A DNA stretch of 64,000 nucleotides from Carnobacteriaceae bacterium zg-C25 (GCA_017945845.1 CP072828.1:1178001-1242000), one strand, 5' to 3'; numbered from the stretch's first letter, positions 9,214 to 18,859 are shown. Numbers and translations: made by a program. Notes: generated by a model not told the origin, from the letters alone.

Positions 9214-9942
9214 TTAAATAATCCTTTCTACTGTGGTGTAATCCATTGGCGCATTGTCGGTAACAATAACAACATCATCTAACGTTGCAAATGCAAAATG
9301 CGTTTGTGTATTGAATTTTGTCTCATCAACCATAACAATCGCTTGTTTCGACCTAACGCGTGCTTTCCGTTTGAGTATTGCTTCGCGTTCATCTGGTGTT
9401 GAACAACCAATAGATAAATCGACACAGTTACTTCCTAAAATGGCAACATCAAAATGGTAATGATCTAACTGCTCACTGGCTGCAGAACCGACAACCGCTA
9501 GCGTATTATGCTTGATATGTCCGCCAAGCAAAATGCTGGATATGCCATTTGCGATTAGCGCATCAATATGATGCACACCATTCGTGACGACCGTAATATG
9601 ACGATTGGTTAAATAGGGAATTAACGCATGTGTTGTTGAACCGGCATCCAAATAAATGAGTGTGTCATCTTGAATATATTTATCGCTCACATATTGCGCA
9701 ATACGTTGTTTAGGTAACACTTGATAAGCTGCTTTTTCAGATACGGATAATTCTAACGTGTTTTGGCGACGCACTGCACCCCCGTGGACACGCGTCAATA
9801 ATCCGTGGTCTTCTAAATGTTGTAAATCACGACGAATAGTAGCCGTTGAACTATTTAACACTTTTGTTAAATGCGTCAGTAGCACACTACCTTTTGTCTG
9901 CACTTCATTTAAAATATAATCATGTCTTTGTTTTGCTAACAT
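9214..9942 (-). CDS. fruR: DeoR-family fructose operon repressor FruR
   Basis: From ATG 9942 the product has 242 residues: an N-terminal DeoR helix-turn-helix (QRHDYILNEVQTKGSVLL, then SSTATIRRDLQHLEDHGLL) and a C-terminal DeoRC sensor domain that binds a phosphosugar, with IYLDAGSTTHAL and VTNGVHH signatures. The shorter start is chosen because AAGGAAGG precedes it, while the longer reading to 9999 crosses the -10 box. It is first in the fruRKA operon and probably represses its own promoter until fructose 1-phosphate accumulates. Confidence 0.93.
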   Translation of the reverse strand: MLAKQRHDYILNEVQTKGSVLLTHLTKVLNSSTATIRRDLQHLEDHGLLTRVHGGAVRRQNTLELSVSEKAAYQVLPKQRIAQYVSDKYIQDDTLIYLDAGSTTHALIPYLTNRHITVVTNGVHHIDALIANGISSILLGGHIKHNTLAVVGSAASEQLDHYHFDVAILGSNCVDLSIGCSTPDEREAILKRKARVRSKQAIVMVDETKFNTQTHFAFATLDDVVIVTDNAPMDYTTVERII

Positions 9943-9966
9943 CACACATTCCTTCCTTACGCCGTC

Positions 9967-10035
9967 ATTATAGCGTATCTCAAAAACAATTTCAATCAAA
10001 ATCGCTCAAAATCGCTCAATAAAAATCAAAATACC
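9967..10035 (-). promoter_or_regulatory. fruRKA promoter with four 10-bp phased repeats (FruR operator candidate)
   Basis: Minus-strand TTGAAA (9990-9995), 17-bp spacer and TATAAT (9967-9972) form a strong promoter. Directly next to the -35 box are four 10-bp units, written on the plus strand as TCAAAATCGC (9996), TCAAAATCGC (10006), TCAATAAAAA (10016) and TCAAAATACC (10026). Repeats spaced by one helical turn suit binding of a FruR oligomer on one DNA face. Confidence 0.7.
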
Positions 10036-10117
10036 ACTTGTTTTTTAAATTTTCTTTAACAACATTTACTTTTTAATGAAAACTACGTAAACTGATGTCG
10101 TTATAAAGGAGTATTCT

Positions 10118-11062
10118 ATGCTAATTTCAAAACAAACATCAACCGCTACTACCGGAGTAGCTAGTGGTAAAATCATTTTAATCGGTGAACATTCTGCCGT
10201 TTACGCCAAACCAGCCATTGCCATGGCATGTTCTGCGGTAAACGTGACCACAACCATTACCCCATCAAACCGTGGGATTTATCTTTATTGTGATTTATAT
10301 GAAGGATTATTGGATGATATTCCCGAATTGTTAAGTAGTTTAAACGTTGTTGTACACGAAACACTTTTATATTTGAAGCAGTATCAACCGAATCTTCACA
10401 TTAAAATTGACAGTAACATTCCATTGGAAAGAGGGATGGGCTCTAGTGCTGCGGTCAGCATTTCCGTTATTAAAGCACTCTTTGCCTATTACAAGCGCAT
10501 TCCAACACAACAAGAATTATTCAACTTATCTGAACTTTCCGAAAAACTGATTCATGGCAACCCTAGCGGGTTAGACGCGTCAACGATCATTTCACAAAAA
10601 GCGATGTGGTTTCAAAAAGGTACCACCTCTCAAGAAATCGACATGAACGTCAACGCTTATTTAGTGATTGCCGATTCAGGCATTACCGGACAAACTAAAT
10701 TAGCCATTGAAAAAGTGGCTCACTTGCAAAACACTCATCCAGAGTTGCACAATAAATTGATGCTCTCATTGGAAAGCTTAACGTACCAAACACGTGATGC
10801 TTTATTGACAAAAGATGTTCACGCATTAGGTGCTATTTTTAATGAAGCCCATGACACGTTGCGTTTATTAGGGGTGTCACACCCAACGGTAGATCATTTA
10901 GTTGCTATTGCACAAACTAATGGCGCATTGGGTGCAAAAATGACGGGTGGCGGTTTAGGCGGTTGTTTATTCGCGTTATGCGACACACAACATAACGCCC
11001 AACAAATTGCACAATTGTTTAAACAATATGGCGCCTACCAAACGTTTATTCAATCGATTTGA
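10118..11062 (+). CDS. mvk: Mevalonate kinase
   Basis: A 314-residue GHMP kinase that phosphorylates mevalonate to 5-phosphomevalonate in isoprenoid synthesis. GHMP motifs are in order: ASGKIILIGEHSAVY (about 16-30), the ATP loop LERGMGSSAAVSIS (about 108-121) and GAKMTGGGLGGCLFA (about 271-285). AAAGGAG lies 7 bases before the ATG. It is transcribed divergently from fruR and stands alone, whereas in many Lactobacillales mvk, mvaD and mvaK2 are clustered. A terminator follows it. Confidence 0.95.
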   Translation: MLISKQTSTATTGVASGKIILIGEHSAVYAKPAIAMACSAVNVTTTITPSNRGIYLYCDLYEGLLDDIPELLSSLNVVVHETLLYLKQYQPNLHIKIDSNIPLERGMGSSAAVSISVIKALFAYYKRIPTQQELFNLSELSEKLIHGNPSGLDASTIISQKAMWFQKGTTSQEIDMNVNAYLVIADSGITGQTKLAIEKVAHLQNTHPELHNKLMLSLESLTYQTRDALLTKDVHALGAIFNEAHDTLRLLGVSHPTVDHLVAIAQTNGALGAKMTGGGLGGCLFALCDTQHNAQQIAQLFKQYGAYQTFIQSI

Positions 11063-11089
11063 CACAAATCAAAAATACAATCACAAAAA

Positions 11090-11155
11090 AACAGCGAACA
11101 CCGACTGTTCACTGTTTATAGACTGTTGACACTTTAACGGGTCAGCAGTCTTTTT
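11090..11155 (+). terminator. Double hairpin terminator after mvk
   Basis: A first hairpin pairs AACAG-C-GAACA with TGTTC-A-CTGTT (11090-11116). A second pairs AGACTGTTGAC with GTCAGCAGTCT (11120-11151) and runs into TTTTT. Confidence 0.8.
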
Positions 11156-11180
11156 ATATGATTCGTTAATGTATACGACA

Positions 11181-11804
11181 TTATTTATCATATTCATACA
11201 ATTTATACTGTTCAATCATTTGAATAATTTTACTGGCGTAATTCGGGTCTGTTGCATAACCACCACTGACTAATCCAATAGCGGCATCGTGATAATTTTT
11301 AGCAATAATCACGTCACGATACAATTGATTATTCCAATTCGTTCCGTTATATAACAATTGCCCGTGCGCCACAATAGAGGCATCCCACGAAGGATAGACA
11401 ACAAAATAATCTTTTATTTCAACATATTGGCCATTCAAAAATTCTAACGTAGGCAATAACACGCCATTTTCTGCATTACCTTTTACACCAAATAAATTGT
11501 AATATTCTGATGCCAAGCCACTCGTTCCAAAATTAGACTCTAGCGCCGCTTGAGCCATGGTAATGCTGGCAAACACACCATAATCGCGTTGATTTTGTTG
11601 AGAAGCAGCACGAATTTTATCAAAAAATGCAAGTCGTTGACTTTCTGGAATTTGAGCAACAGTTGTATTGGACGCATCATCTGTATTTTGCTGACTTTTC
11701 ACAATCATCAAAAGCGCAAAAACAAATCCTACCAATACAATCATAAAAAACAAGCCACTATGTTGTACCGTACGAACAAGTTTTTTCTTCGTTTTTTTCT
11801 TCAT
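11181..11804 (-). CDS. Membrane-anchored GH73 N-acetylglucosaminidase
   Basis: A 207-residue peptidoglycan hydrolase. A basic N-terminus and one membrane helix (about 18-38, FFMIVLVGFVFALLMIV) anchor it outside the cell. The GH73/FlgJ-like domain (about 55-205) has the catalytic Glu in QAALESNFGTSGLA and the later YPSWDASIVAHGQLL and YATDPNYASKI motifs. The start at 11804 is preferred: AGGAA sits 6 bases before it but touches the earlier ATG at 11810. It cleaves GlcNAc-MurNAc bonds during growth or separation; the exact role is unknown. Confidence 0.9.
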   Translation of the reverse strand: MKKKTKKKLVRTVQHSGLFFMIVLVGFVFALLMIVKSQQNTDDASNTTVAQIPESQRLAFFDKIRAASQQNQRDYGVFASITMAQAALESNFGTSGLASEYYNLFGVKGNAENGVLLPTLEFLNGQYVEIKDYFVVYPSWDASIVAHGQLLYNGTNWNNQLYRDVIIAKNYHDAAIGLVSGGYATDPNYASKIIQMIEQYKLYEYDK

Positions 11805-11876
11805 TTTCATTTCCTACAATATTTTTATACTTTATGTTACAATGTTAGTAATTATTATAACACATTTGGAGGACGC

Positions 11877-12746
11877 ATGATAAAACTGATTGTATCGGAT
11901 ATGGACGGAACACTTATCGGGAAGGACATGCTCATTTCTCAAAAAAATAAAGACGCTATTGCGTACGCCACTGACAAAGGTATCCCCTTTGCGATTGCAA
12001 CTGGTCGACATTTAAATGAAGCTGCTAGCGTATTGGATAGCGCGAATATTTCTTGTCCACTCATTACGGCAAACGGTGCGGCGGTTTATGATACCAATAG
12101 ACAATTAACAGATGTATTTGCCCTTTCTCAGCAAGTGTCCAAAAGCATTTTAACAATCGCTCGACAATTCGAAGACGAACTCGCCATTGAAATCACGACT
12201 GTTCAAAGTGTCACAACCGATAATAGAGAAAAACGCCAATTCATGTTACAACGCTTTGCAAAAAGTCATTTGCCCGGCGCAACACAAGAAACCATTCAAG
12301 AAGCCGTAAACAATTTAATGGATACATTACACATTGAATTTGTTGACAGTCTTGAAAATCTCATCGCACAATCAGATGACCGTACCATTTTAAAATTTTT
12401 CATGACAACATTAACGGATGAGTCCGTTTTAATAAAACTAAAGCAAGCTCTTTCATCTATTGATAATGTCGTCATTACATCCAGTCATCCAACAAACATT
12501 GAAATTACGTCTATTGACGCTACTAAAGGTCACGCCGTTAGCGCATTGGCAGCACAAATAAGCGTTCCATTGGAAAATATTATGGCATTAGGCGATAATA
12601 TGAATGATTTGTCGATAATAGAAAGTGTTGGGTATGGCGTGGCAATGGACAATGCTGTACAACACATCAAAGACGTCGCAAAATACACAACATTATCAAA
12701 CGTAGACGATGGTGTAGCGCATGCCATTTATCACTTTGTGAAATAA
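11877..12746 (+). CDS. Cof-type HAD-IIB phosphatase
   Basis: ATG 11877, preceded by GGAGG, gives 289 residues of a Cof/YkrA-type haloacid dehalogenase hydrolase. Motif I is DMDGTL with Asp8 nucleophile and Asp10 acid. Motif II is IATGRH, the motif III lysine is in DATKGHAV, and motif IV is LGDNMNDLSII. The capped domain lies between about 85 and 190. Family enzymes dephosphorylate sugar phosphates, FMN or PLP; no substrate can be assigned. It is transcribed divergently from the GH73 gene and followed 9 bp later by a small membrane protein gene. Confidence 0.92.
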   Translation: MIKLIVSDMDGTLIGKDMLISQKNKDAIAYATDKGIPFAIATGRHLNEAASVLDSANISCPLITANGAAVYDTNRQLTDVFALSQQVSKSILTIARQFEDELAIEITTVQSVTTDNREKRQFMLQRFAKSHLPGATQETIQEAVNNLMDTLHIEFVDSLENLIAQSDDRTILKFFMTTLTDESVLIKLKQALSSIDNVVITSSHPTNIEITSIDATKGHAVSALAAQISVPLENIMALGDNMNDLSIIESVGYGVAMDNAVQHIKDVAKYTTLSNVDDGVAHAIYHFVK

Positions 12747-12755
12747 GGAGAAATC

Positions 12756-13001
12756 ATGTCAGCAAAACGAACACTCAAAAAAATAAACGCTCTATTTACG
12801 CAACTAAGCTGGTTGTACTTAATCATTATTAGTTTATTTGTATTACTCATTATTCAAGTTTATATCGGTACGATTCAGCCGAACAATCGTATCAACTCTC
12901 AACAAAAACAACAACTTAGTCAACTTGAAATGAGCCTACAACAGCAACAACAAACCATCGAAAGCATGCAAAAAGAAATTGATGCCTTAAAAAAGAGATA
13001 G
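12756..13001 (+). CDS. Small membrane protein with coiled-coil tail
   Basis: An 81-residue protein of unknown function. Residues about 18-38 form one membrane helix (WLYLIIISLFVLLIIQVYIG). Residues 45-81 are Gln-rich with heptad spacing (QQLSQLEMSLQQQQQTIESM), suggesting an outward coiled coil. AAGGAG precedes the ATG, and it lies 9 bp after the HAD gene and just before a strong terminator, so it ends that operon. The topology recalls small divisome-type proteins, but nothing identifies it further. Confidence 0.75.
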   Translation: MSAKRTLKKINALFTQLSWLYLIIISLFVLLIIQVYIGTIQPNNRINSQQKQQLSQLEMSLQQQQQTIESMQKEIDALKKR

Positions 13002-13014
13002 CCAAAAATGAACG

Positions 13015-13048
13015 CCCCCAAAATTAGACTCAAATCTAACTTTGGGGG
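13015..13048. terminator. Bidirectional terminator between convergent genes
   Basis: CCCCCAAAATTAGA pairs with TCTAACTTTGGGGG around a short CTCAAA loop, with one mismatch. It serves the small coiled-coil gene (plus) and the gtrA-like gene (minus). Confidence 0.8.
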
Positions 13049-13060
13049 ATGCTCAAACGG

Positions 13061-13516
13061 TTATCTCTTTTTAAATATAAACGCTGAAAAAACGTAATTG
13101 GCAATCAAGACAATGACGTTAATACCGATTTTAGAAATGGTTGCATCGCTGTGTAATGTGTCCACTAAAAAACTAACACCAAATAATTCTAATAAAAGCG
13201 TACTTAATCGCGCGCCAATAAATTTTCCCATTTCTTGTAAAATTGGTATAAAGCCTGTCGTTTTCGATTCAAAAACAAACCGCGCATTGACAACATACGC
13301 AAATAATACCGCACACGAAATTGACGTTAAGTTAGCAGGAAAAACTTCCCAACCGATCATTTTATGCAACACATAAAAAATGCCGAAGTTTACTAGTGTG
13401 GACAAAACACCAAAAAATATATATTTGACTACCGCATTGCCATATAACGATACAATCAATTGCTTTATATTTTTATTTTTCAAAAACGTGTGAATAATGT
13501 CTTTTAATTCTTTCAT
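13061..13516 (-). CDS. GtrA-family membrane protein
   Basis: A 151-residue protein with four predicted membrane helices (about 28-50, 56-78, 95-115 and 125-147) and the family pattern FFGVLSTLVNFGIFYVLHK plus NARFVFES. GtrA proteins are thought to flip or present undecaprenyl-linked sugars for wall polysaccharide decoration. No glycosyltransferase partner is nearby, so its glycan is unknown. It starts after the rpmG terminator and so probably has its own promoter or uses read-through. Confidence 0.9.
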   Translation of the reverse strand: MKELKDIIHTFLKNKNIKQLIVSLYGNAVVKYIFFGVLSTLVNFGIFYVLHKMIGWEVFPANLTSISCAVLFAYVVNARFVFESKTTGFIPILQEMGKFIGARLSTLLLELFGVSFLVDTLHSDATISKIGINVIVLIANYVFSAFIFKKR

Positions 13517-13534
13517 ACTAATCCTTCAATAAAA

Positions 13535-13556
13535 AAGTGCCTTAAAAAAGGCACTT
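13535..13556 (-). terminator. rpmG terminator
   Basis: A 9-bp stem AAGTGCCTT / AAGGCACTT is followed on the minus strand by a run of T. It lies 8 bp after the rpmG stop. Confidence 0.85.
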
Positions 13557-13563
13557 GCAATGA

Positions 13564-13713
13564 TTATTTAGTTTCACGGTGTAACGTACGCTTACGTAAT
13601 TTTGGACAATATTTCATCACTTCAATACGTTCTGGGTTGTTACGTTTGTTTTTAGTGGTGATGTAGTTACGTTCACCTGATTCTGTACATTCTAATGTAA
13701 TGTTTACGCGCAT
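13564..13713 (-). CDS. rpmG: 50S ribosomal protein L33, zinc-free (C-minus) form
   Basis: A 49-residue ribosomal protein starting [17 protein letters not shown], with GGAGG upstream; the longer in-frame reading extends through the promoter. Classical L33 binds zinc with two CxxC pairs. Here each pair keeps only its first Cys (ECTESG and YCPKLR), so no zinc site can form. Such C-minus paralogues are known to replace the zinc form when zinc is scarce. A TATAAT box lies at 13766-13771 on the minus strand. Confidence 0.94.
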   Translation of the reverse strand: MRVNITLECTESGERNYITTKNKRNNPERIEVMKYCPKLRKRTLHRETK

Positions 13714-13869
13714 CTTCTTCCCTCCAAACATTCTAACTATTGAAGATATTTCTTCAGACTTGACCATTATAGCATTTCATCTATTGAAAATCTACAATTT
13801 TTTTACATAATATTTTTTAATTTTTAATTATCGCATAACGCATCGCCGTCAAGTAGGCGGAGAAACGTT

Positions 13870-14217
13870 TTATTGCTGATTCATTTGACGAATTAACTCT
13901 TCGATTCGATTTCCGTAATCAACAGATTCATCACGTTTAAAAGTCAATTCAGGAATTTTGTAAATGGATAAGCGATTGCCTAACTCTTTACGTACAATTC
14001 CTTTAGCTTTATCTAGTCCTGTTTGCTCTGCTTGTCTAGCACTTGCCAGTTCAGACAAACTACTATAATAAATTGTCGCTTGTTGTAAGTCACCTGTTAA
14101 AGATACACCTGTAATGGTGACCCCTTCAACACGCGGATCTTTTACAACCGTTCTTAAAATTTCTGTTACATCACGGAAAATTTCTTGTTGCACTCGTTCT
14201 ACTCTAAAGTTTGCCAT
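13870..14217 (-). CDS. rbfA: Ribosome-binding factor A
   Basis: RbfA (115 residues) binds pre-30S particles and helps mature the 16S 5' end and central pseudoknot. The single KH-like domain spans nearly the whole protein: VERVQQEIFRDVTEIL at the start, VTITGVSLTGDLQQATIYYS in the middle and IPELTFKRDESVDYGNRIEE at the end. It is the last gene of the rimP-nusA-rnpM-ylxQ-infB-rbfA operon, 15 bp after infB. Confidence 0.97.
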   Translation of the reverse strand: MANFRVERVQQEIFRDVTEILRTVVKDPRVEGVTITGVSLTGDLQQATIYYSSLSELASARQAEQTGLDKAKGIVRKELGNRLSIYKIPELTFKRDESVDYGNRIEELIRQMNQQ

Positions 14218-14232
14218 CTATTTTCCTCCTGA

Positions 14233-17085
14233 CTAACGTTTAATTTCAACCATCACGTATGGCTCAATCACATCGTCCACTTCAATATCGTTGAAGTTTT
14301 CAATCATTAAACCACACTCAAATCCAAGTTTCACTTCTTTAACATCGTCTTTAAAACGTTTCAAGCTTGCTAATTCACCGTCAAAAATAACGATACTGTC
14401 ACGAATGACACGTACTTTACAGTTACGTTCAATATGACCTGAAACAACATACGCCCCGGCAATTGTTCCGACTTTAGACACTTTATACGTTTCACGAACT
14501 AACACTTCACCGATTACTTTTTCTTCGTATTCAGGATCTAACAACCCTTTCATCGCCGTTTCAATTTCTTCAATCACACGATAAATGATGTTGTGTAAAC
14601 GAATATCCACTTGTTCTGCTTCTGCTTGTACTTTTGCTTGTGGTGTCGGGCGCACATTAAAACCAACTAAAATCGCATTACTTGCTGCGGCTAATGTCAC
14701 ATCACTTTCGTTAATCGCTCCAACTGCAGAGTGCACAATACGAACACGTACACCTTCAACTTCAATTTTTTGTAAACTTGAAGCCAAGGCTTCTGCTGAA
14801 CCTTGTACATCGGCTTTAATGATGACGTTAACATCTTTTAATTCGCCCTCTTTTAATGATGCGAATAAATTGTCTAATGTCACACGTTGACGTAAATTAC
14901 GTTGCTCAACTTGTGCGTTTTTAGCACGTTGTTCACCAGCTGCACGAGCTGTTTTCTCATCTTCAAACACTACAAAGCGATCTCCGGCTTGTGGTGCTTC
15001 ATTCAAACCAGTAATTTCTACTGGTGATGATGGATTAGCATTTTTCACGCGACGTCCGTGGTCATTGACCATTGTCCGTACACGTCCAAACGTATTTCCG
15101 ACAACAATCGGGTCTCCGACATGTAATGTTCCGTGTTGTACTAATAACGTTGCAATAGCACCACGACTTGGATCTAAACGCGCTTCAATAACGGTACCTA
15201 ACGCTAAACGATCTGGACTTGCTTTCAACTCTTGGATTTCTGCCACTAAAAGAATCATTTCTAACAATTCTTCGATGTTTTGACCAAATTTAGCTGAAAT
15301 TTCAACGAATGGAACGTCTCCACCCCAAGATTCTGCAATAACGCCGTGTTCAGATAACTCTTGCATCACACGTTGTGGGTTTGCTGCTGGTTTGTCAATT
15401 TTATTCACCGCTACAATAATTGGTAAGTCTGCTGCTTTAGCGTGGTTAATCGCTTCAATTGTTTGTGGCATCACACCATCATCTGCGGCAACAACAATAA
15501 TGGTAATATCCGTTACGTCTGCACCACGAGCACGCATTGCTGAGAAGGCCGCATGCCCCGGAGTATCCAAGAACGTTACCGGTTTGCCGTTTACATCGAC
15601 TTGATAAGCACCGATATGTTGCGTAATACCACCTGCTTCTGTATCAATAACAGAAGATTTACGTAAGTAGTCTAATAGCGTTGTTTTACCGTGGTCAACG
15701 TGACCCATAATCGTAACAACTGGTGCACGTTCAATTAATGTTGATTCATCAATTTCAGCATCAAAGAAACTATCTAAGTCTGTATTATCGACAACTACTT
15801 TTGCTTCTGCTTCAATACCGTAGTCTGCGGCTAACAATTCAATGGCATCTGCACTTAATCCTTGGTTTAATGTTGCCATAACTCCCATCATAAATAATTT
15901 TTTAATAATTTCTGACGGTTCACGATAAATACGTTTTGAAATTTCCGCAACTGTCATACCATCTGTATACACTAACACTTCTGGTAATTCACGGAATTTA
16001 CGTTGTGGCAATTCTTTTTTCGTTTCAACTTTTTTAGCTGGGCGTTTTTTACCATTTCGAACGCGATCATCTCCATAACGGTCGTCTTGGCGACGGTCAT
16101 TACGACGATTATTATTCTTTTTACTGTAATCATTATCACGATTTGGTGATTTTGGTTTATCTTGGAAACGACGTGATTGTGGTTTACGCGTATCTACTAC
16201 CGGCACATCGCCACTAACACGTGATTGACGTGGTTGACTAGGACGTGATTGTGGTCTCACATCATCACTGTCTTTATCAAACGCATTGAATTGCGGACGT
16301 GGCCCACGCGCTTGTCCACCTTGACGATTGTCTCGTTGTTGGTATCCACCTTGACGGTTGCCTCCTTCGCCTTGTTGACGATTACCTTGGTATCCGCCTT
16401 GGCGATTGTCTCGTTGTTGGTACCCACCTTGACGGTTACCTCCTTCGCCTTGTTGACGATTACCTTGGTATCCGCCTTGGCGATTGTCTCGTTGTTGGTA
16501 CCCACCTTGGCGATTACCCCCTTCACCTTGTTGACGATTACCTTGGTATCCGCCTTGGCGATTGTCTCGTTGTTGGTACCCACCTTGACGGTTACCACCT
16601 TCACCTTGTTGACGGTTGCCTTGGTATCCACCTTGACGATTGTCTCGTTGTTGGTACCCACCTTGGCGGTTACCTCCTTCGCCTTGTTGACGATTACCTT
16701 GGTATCCGCCTTGGCGATTATCTCGTTGTTGGTACCCACCTTGACGGTTACCACCTTCACCTTGTTGACGATTATTTTGGTATCCGCCTTGACGATTGTC
16801 TCGTTGTTGGTACCCACCTTGACGGTTATCCGTTGCTCCATTTGGACGCGGACGATTGTCTTTGGCTTGAGATTGTTGCGCCTTAACAACCATCGGATTT
16901 TTATCTTTATGCACGACTGTCGGCGCTACCTTTTGTGCTGGCTTGGATAATTTTTCGATATCCGCATCACTCATTGTTGACATATGACTTTGAAACGAAA
17001 TGCCCAACGATTTGGCACGTTCCATCACTTCTTTACTCGTCAATCCTTTTTCTTTGGCAAATTCATAAACGCGTTTTTTACTCAT
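14233..17085 (-). CDS. infB: Translation initiation factor IF-2 with long repetitive N-terminal region
   Basis: IF-2 (950 residues) brings fMet-tRNA to the 30S subunit and drives GTP-dependent subunit joining. An IF2_N domain sits at 1-50 ([19 protein letters not shown]). A disordered Gln/Gly/Arg-rich region follows (about 70-370), holding six copies and part of a seventh of a 26-residue unit (87-258). A second IF2_N lies near 375-425. The G domain from about 455 has [17 protein letters not shown] and NKID, followed by domains II-IV. The core is canonical; only the linker is unusually long. It overlaps ylxQ by 4 bp. Confidence 0.97.
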   Translation of the reverse strand: MSKKRVYEFAKEKGLTSKEVMERAKSLGISFQSHMSTMSDADIEKLSKPAQKVAPTVVHKDKNPMVVKAQQSQAKDNRPRPNGATDNRQGGYQQRDNRQGGYQNNRQQGEGGNRQGGYQQRDNRQGGYQGNRQQGEGGNRQGGYQQRDNRQGGYQGNRQQGEGGNRQGGYQQRDNRQGGYQGNRQQGEGGNRQGGYQQRDNRQGGYQGNRQQGEGGNRQGGYQQRDNRQGGYQGNRQQGEGGNRQGGYQQRDNRQGGQARGPRPQFNAFDKDSDDVRPQSRPSQPRQSRVSGDVPVVDTRKPQSRRFQDKPKSPNRDNDYSKKNNNRRNDRRQDDRYGDDRVRNGKKRPAKKVETKKELPQRKFRELPEVLVYTDGMTVAEISKRIYREPSEIIKKLFMMGVMATLNQGLSADAIELLAADYGIEAEAKVVVDNTDLDSFFDAEIDESTLIERAPVVTIMGHVDHGKTTLLDYLRKSSVIDTEAGGITQHIGAYQVDVNGKPVTFLDTPGHAAFSAMRARGADVTDITIIVVAADDGVMPQTIEAINHAKAADLPIIVAVNKIDKPAANPQRVMQELSEHGVIAESWGGDVPFVEISAKFGQNIEELLEMILLVAEIQELKASPDRLALGTVIEARLDPSRGAIATLLVQHGTLHVGDPIVVGNTFGRVRTMVNDHGRRVKNANPSSPVEITGLNEAPQAGDRFVVFEDEKTARAAGEQRAKNAQVEQRNLRQRVTLDNLFASLKEGELKDVNVIIKADVQGSAEALASSLQKIEVEGVRVRIVHSAVGAINESDVTLAAASNAILVGFNVRPTPQAKVQAEAEQVDIRLHNIIYRVIEEIETAMKGLLDPEYEEKVIGEVLVRETYKVSKVGTIAGAYVVSGHIERNCKVRVIRDSIVIFDGELASLKRFKDDVKEVKLGFECGLMIENFNDIEVDDVIEPYVMVEIKR
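16312..16827 (-). repeat. 78-bp tandem repeat in infB, 6.6 copies
   Basis: Each 26-codon unit starts [10 protein letters not shown] and ends NRQQGEGG. Copies differ only by a few silent changes and one N/G change, which indicates recent expansion. Because units are in frame and lack stop codons, several other frames also look open here; those are shadows. Confidence 0.95.
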
Positions 17086-17423
17086 CCAATACCTCCTTTT
17101 TCATTTTCATCTATTGTGTTAATATGTGCTAATTTTTTAAAACTATTGGCAAAGCCATTGTCCGTAAACGCCAAAATAGAGCGTTTTTTTCCAATCGCTT
17201 GGCTCATTTCAATTGTCGTGAATTGCTCAATACAATCCACTTTATAATAATGACATTTATCCGTCATTTTCTTTTTCGTATTCTCACTTAAATCATTGGC
17301 GATAACGACTAATTTCGCTTTATTTTTCTTCACTTCTGATAACACCGTTTCTTCACCAGAAACCAGCATCCCAGCACGCGTCGCCAAACCAAATAAATTT
17401 AACTGCTTTTGACTATTCAACAT
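17082..17423 (-). CDS. ylxQ: L7Ae-family RNA-binding protein YlxQ
   Basis: A 113-residue protein of the L7Ae/L30e/S12e/Gadd45 fold, which binds kink-turn RNA. Signatures are [19 protein letters not shown] near 10-28 and [17 protein letters not shown] near 37-53. It is the conserved neighbour of rnpM and infB in Firmicutes. The start overlaps the rnpM end by 11 bp and the end overlaps infB by 4 bp. The RNA target is not known for this protein. Confidence 0.92.
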   Translation of the reverse strand: MLNSQKQLNLFGLATRAGMLVSGEETVLSEVKKNKAKLVVIANDLSENTKKKMTDKCHYYKVDCIEQFTTIEMSQAIGKKRSILAFTDNGFANSFKKLAHINTIDENEKGGIG

Positions 17424-17709
17424 ACTCCAATAAACTCCTTGCTTTTTTATGTTCTAAATAAGCAAACAATTCATCGTAAAACGCTTCGTCAATTTTAACG
17501 TCTAATTGACGCTCAAATACATTTGATTTTTTCGCTTTTTCAACCAAACTTGGATTGAGTGAAATATAAGCACCACGACCATTCAATCGTCCCGTTGCAT
17601 CAATCACTACCGTTCCATCTGGCTGTCTAACAATGCGTGTCAACTCTTTTTTCGGAAACATCTCTCCAGATACCACGCATTTACGCATCGGTATTTTTCT
17701 TGTTTTCAT
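17413..17709 (-). CDS. rnpM: RNase P modulator RnpM (YlxR)
   Basis: A 98-residue YlxR-family protein, reported in Firmicutes to bind RNase P RNA and modulate its activity. It has the family signature KIPMRKCVVSGEMFPKKEL and the GRLNGRGAYIS loop near 40-50 that forms the RNA-binding surface. It starts 1 bp after the nusA stop and overlaps ylxQ by 11 bp. Size and context are normal. Confidence 0.93.
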   Translation of the reverse strand: MKTRKIPMRKCVVSGEMFPKKELTRIVRQPDGTVVIDATGRLNGRGAYISLNPSLVEKAKKSNVFERQLDVKIDEAFYDELFAYLEHKKARSLLEYVE

Positions 17710-17710
17710 C

Positions 17711-18838
17711 TTATTCCTCTGTTGCTGTTTCTTCTAACGCTAATTCTTCAATCGAAAACGTTTCTTCTTCAACTGTTGGGTTTTCTAATGCATACAAATA
17801 GTCTTCGTATGCTGATTCAGATTTAATATCAATTTTTTTACCCGTTAAACGTGCCGCTAAACGTACATTTTGTCCACGTTTTCCAATCGCTAATGATAAT
17901 TGAGAATCTGGTACAACAACAATACAGCTTGTTTGTTCTTCATCCAAGAAAATAACATCGCTCACTTGCGCAGGATTTAATGCGTTGGCAATATATATTG
18001 CTGGATCACTATTATAAGAGACAATATCCATATTTTCGCCACCCAATTCGTCTACAATCGCCTGCACACGTTGACCCTTAGGTCCAACACAGGTCCCTAC
18101 TGGATCAATATACGGATCACTTGTTTTAACCGCAACTTTTGAACGATCCCCTGCTTCACGTGAAATTGAAACAATCTCTACAACACCGTCATAAATTTCA
18201 GGAACTTCTTGTTCAAATAAACGTTTCACCAAATCCGGATGTGAACGACTAACGAACACTTGAGGGCCTTTTGTCGTGTTTTCCACTTTAGACACATACA
18301 CTTTAATGCGGTCGTGTGATTCGTACGTTTCATTTGGCATTTGATCTTGTTTCGATAATACTGCTTCAATTTTTCCAAGATTCACATAAATGTAACGTGC
18401 ATCCGAACGTTCAACAATCCCTGTCAAAATATCGGATTCATATTGAATATATTCGTTATAAATAATTTCACGTTCCACTTCACGAATACGTTGCATAATG
18501 ACTTGTTTAGCCGTTTGTGCAGCAATACGTCCAAAGTCTTTTGGTGTTACTTCGTAACGAATTTTATCACCAACTTCATACGCTTTATTTTTTTGTAACG
18601 CATCTTCTAAACTCACTTCAAGCGTTGAATCAAATACGTATTCAACAACTTCTTTAACCGCATAAACGTGAATGTTACCTTTCTTTTGATCAAATGTAAC
18701 TTCTACATTTTGCGCTTGGCCATAATGACGCTTATAAGCAGACACTAACGCCAATTCTAATGCTTCAATAACAATTTCTCTTGAAATGCCTTTTTCAGTT
18801 TCTAAAACATCTAAGGCACGTAGCATTTCTTTACTCAT
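17711..18838 (-). CDS. nusA: Transcription termination/antitermination factor NusA
   Basis: NusA (375 residues) binds RNA polymerase and nascent RNA and tunes pausing and termination. The N-terminal polymerase-binding domain spans 1-125, S1 about 135-200 (ILTGIVERSDARYIYVNLG) and two KH domains about 205-345 (VGTCVGPKGQRVQAI and LAIGKRGQNVRLAARL). As usual in Firmicutes, it lacks the C-terminal acidic repeats of the E. coli protein; only a short acidic tail is present. It lies 21 bp after rimP. Confidence 0.97.
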   Translation of the reverse strand: MSKEMLRALDVLETEKGISREIVIEALELALVSAYKRHYGQAQNVEVTFDQKKGNIHVYAVKEVVEYVFDSTLEVSLEDALQKNKAYEVGDKIRYEVTPKDFGRIAAQTAKQVIMQRIREVEREIIYNEYIQYESDILTGIVERSDARYIYVNLGKIEAVLSKQDQMPNETYESHDRIKVYVSKVENTTKGPQVFVSRSHPDLVKRLFEQEVPEIYDGVVEIVSISREAGDRSKVAVKTSDPYIDPVGTCVGPKGQRVQAIVDELGGENMDIVSYNSDPAIYIANALNPAQVSDVIFLDEEQTSCIVVVPDSQLSLAIGKRGQNVRLAARLTGKKIDIKSESAYEDYLYALENPTVEEETFSIEELALEETATEE

Positions 18839-18859
18839 GATTGACTCCTTGGTTTTCTA

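Noticed and set aside
11550-11876. N-terminal extension of the HAD gene by 109 codons
   Set aside because: It overlaps the divergent GH73 gene and promoter, while ATG 11877 has GGAGG and starts at the HAD motif.
16249-16950. Long open frames on the plus strand and in another minus frame over the infB repeat, 195-233 codons
   Set aside because: They arise because the 78-bp repeat unit lacks stop codons in several frames. No ribosome sites and the translated products are low-complexity; infB in the main frame is certain.
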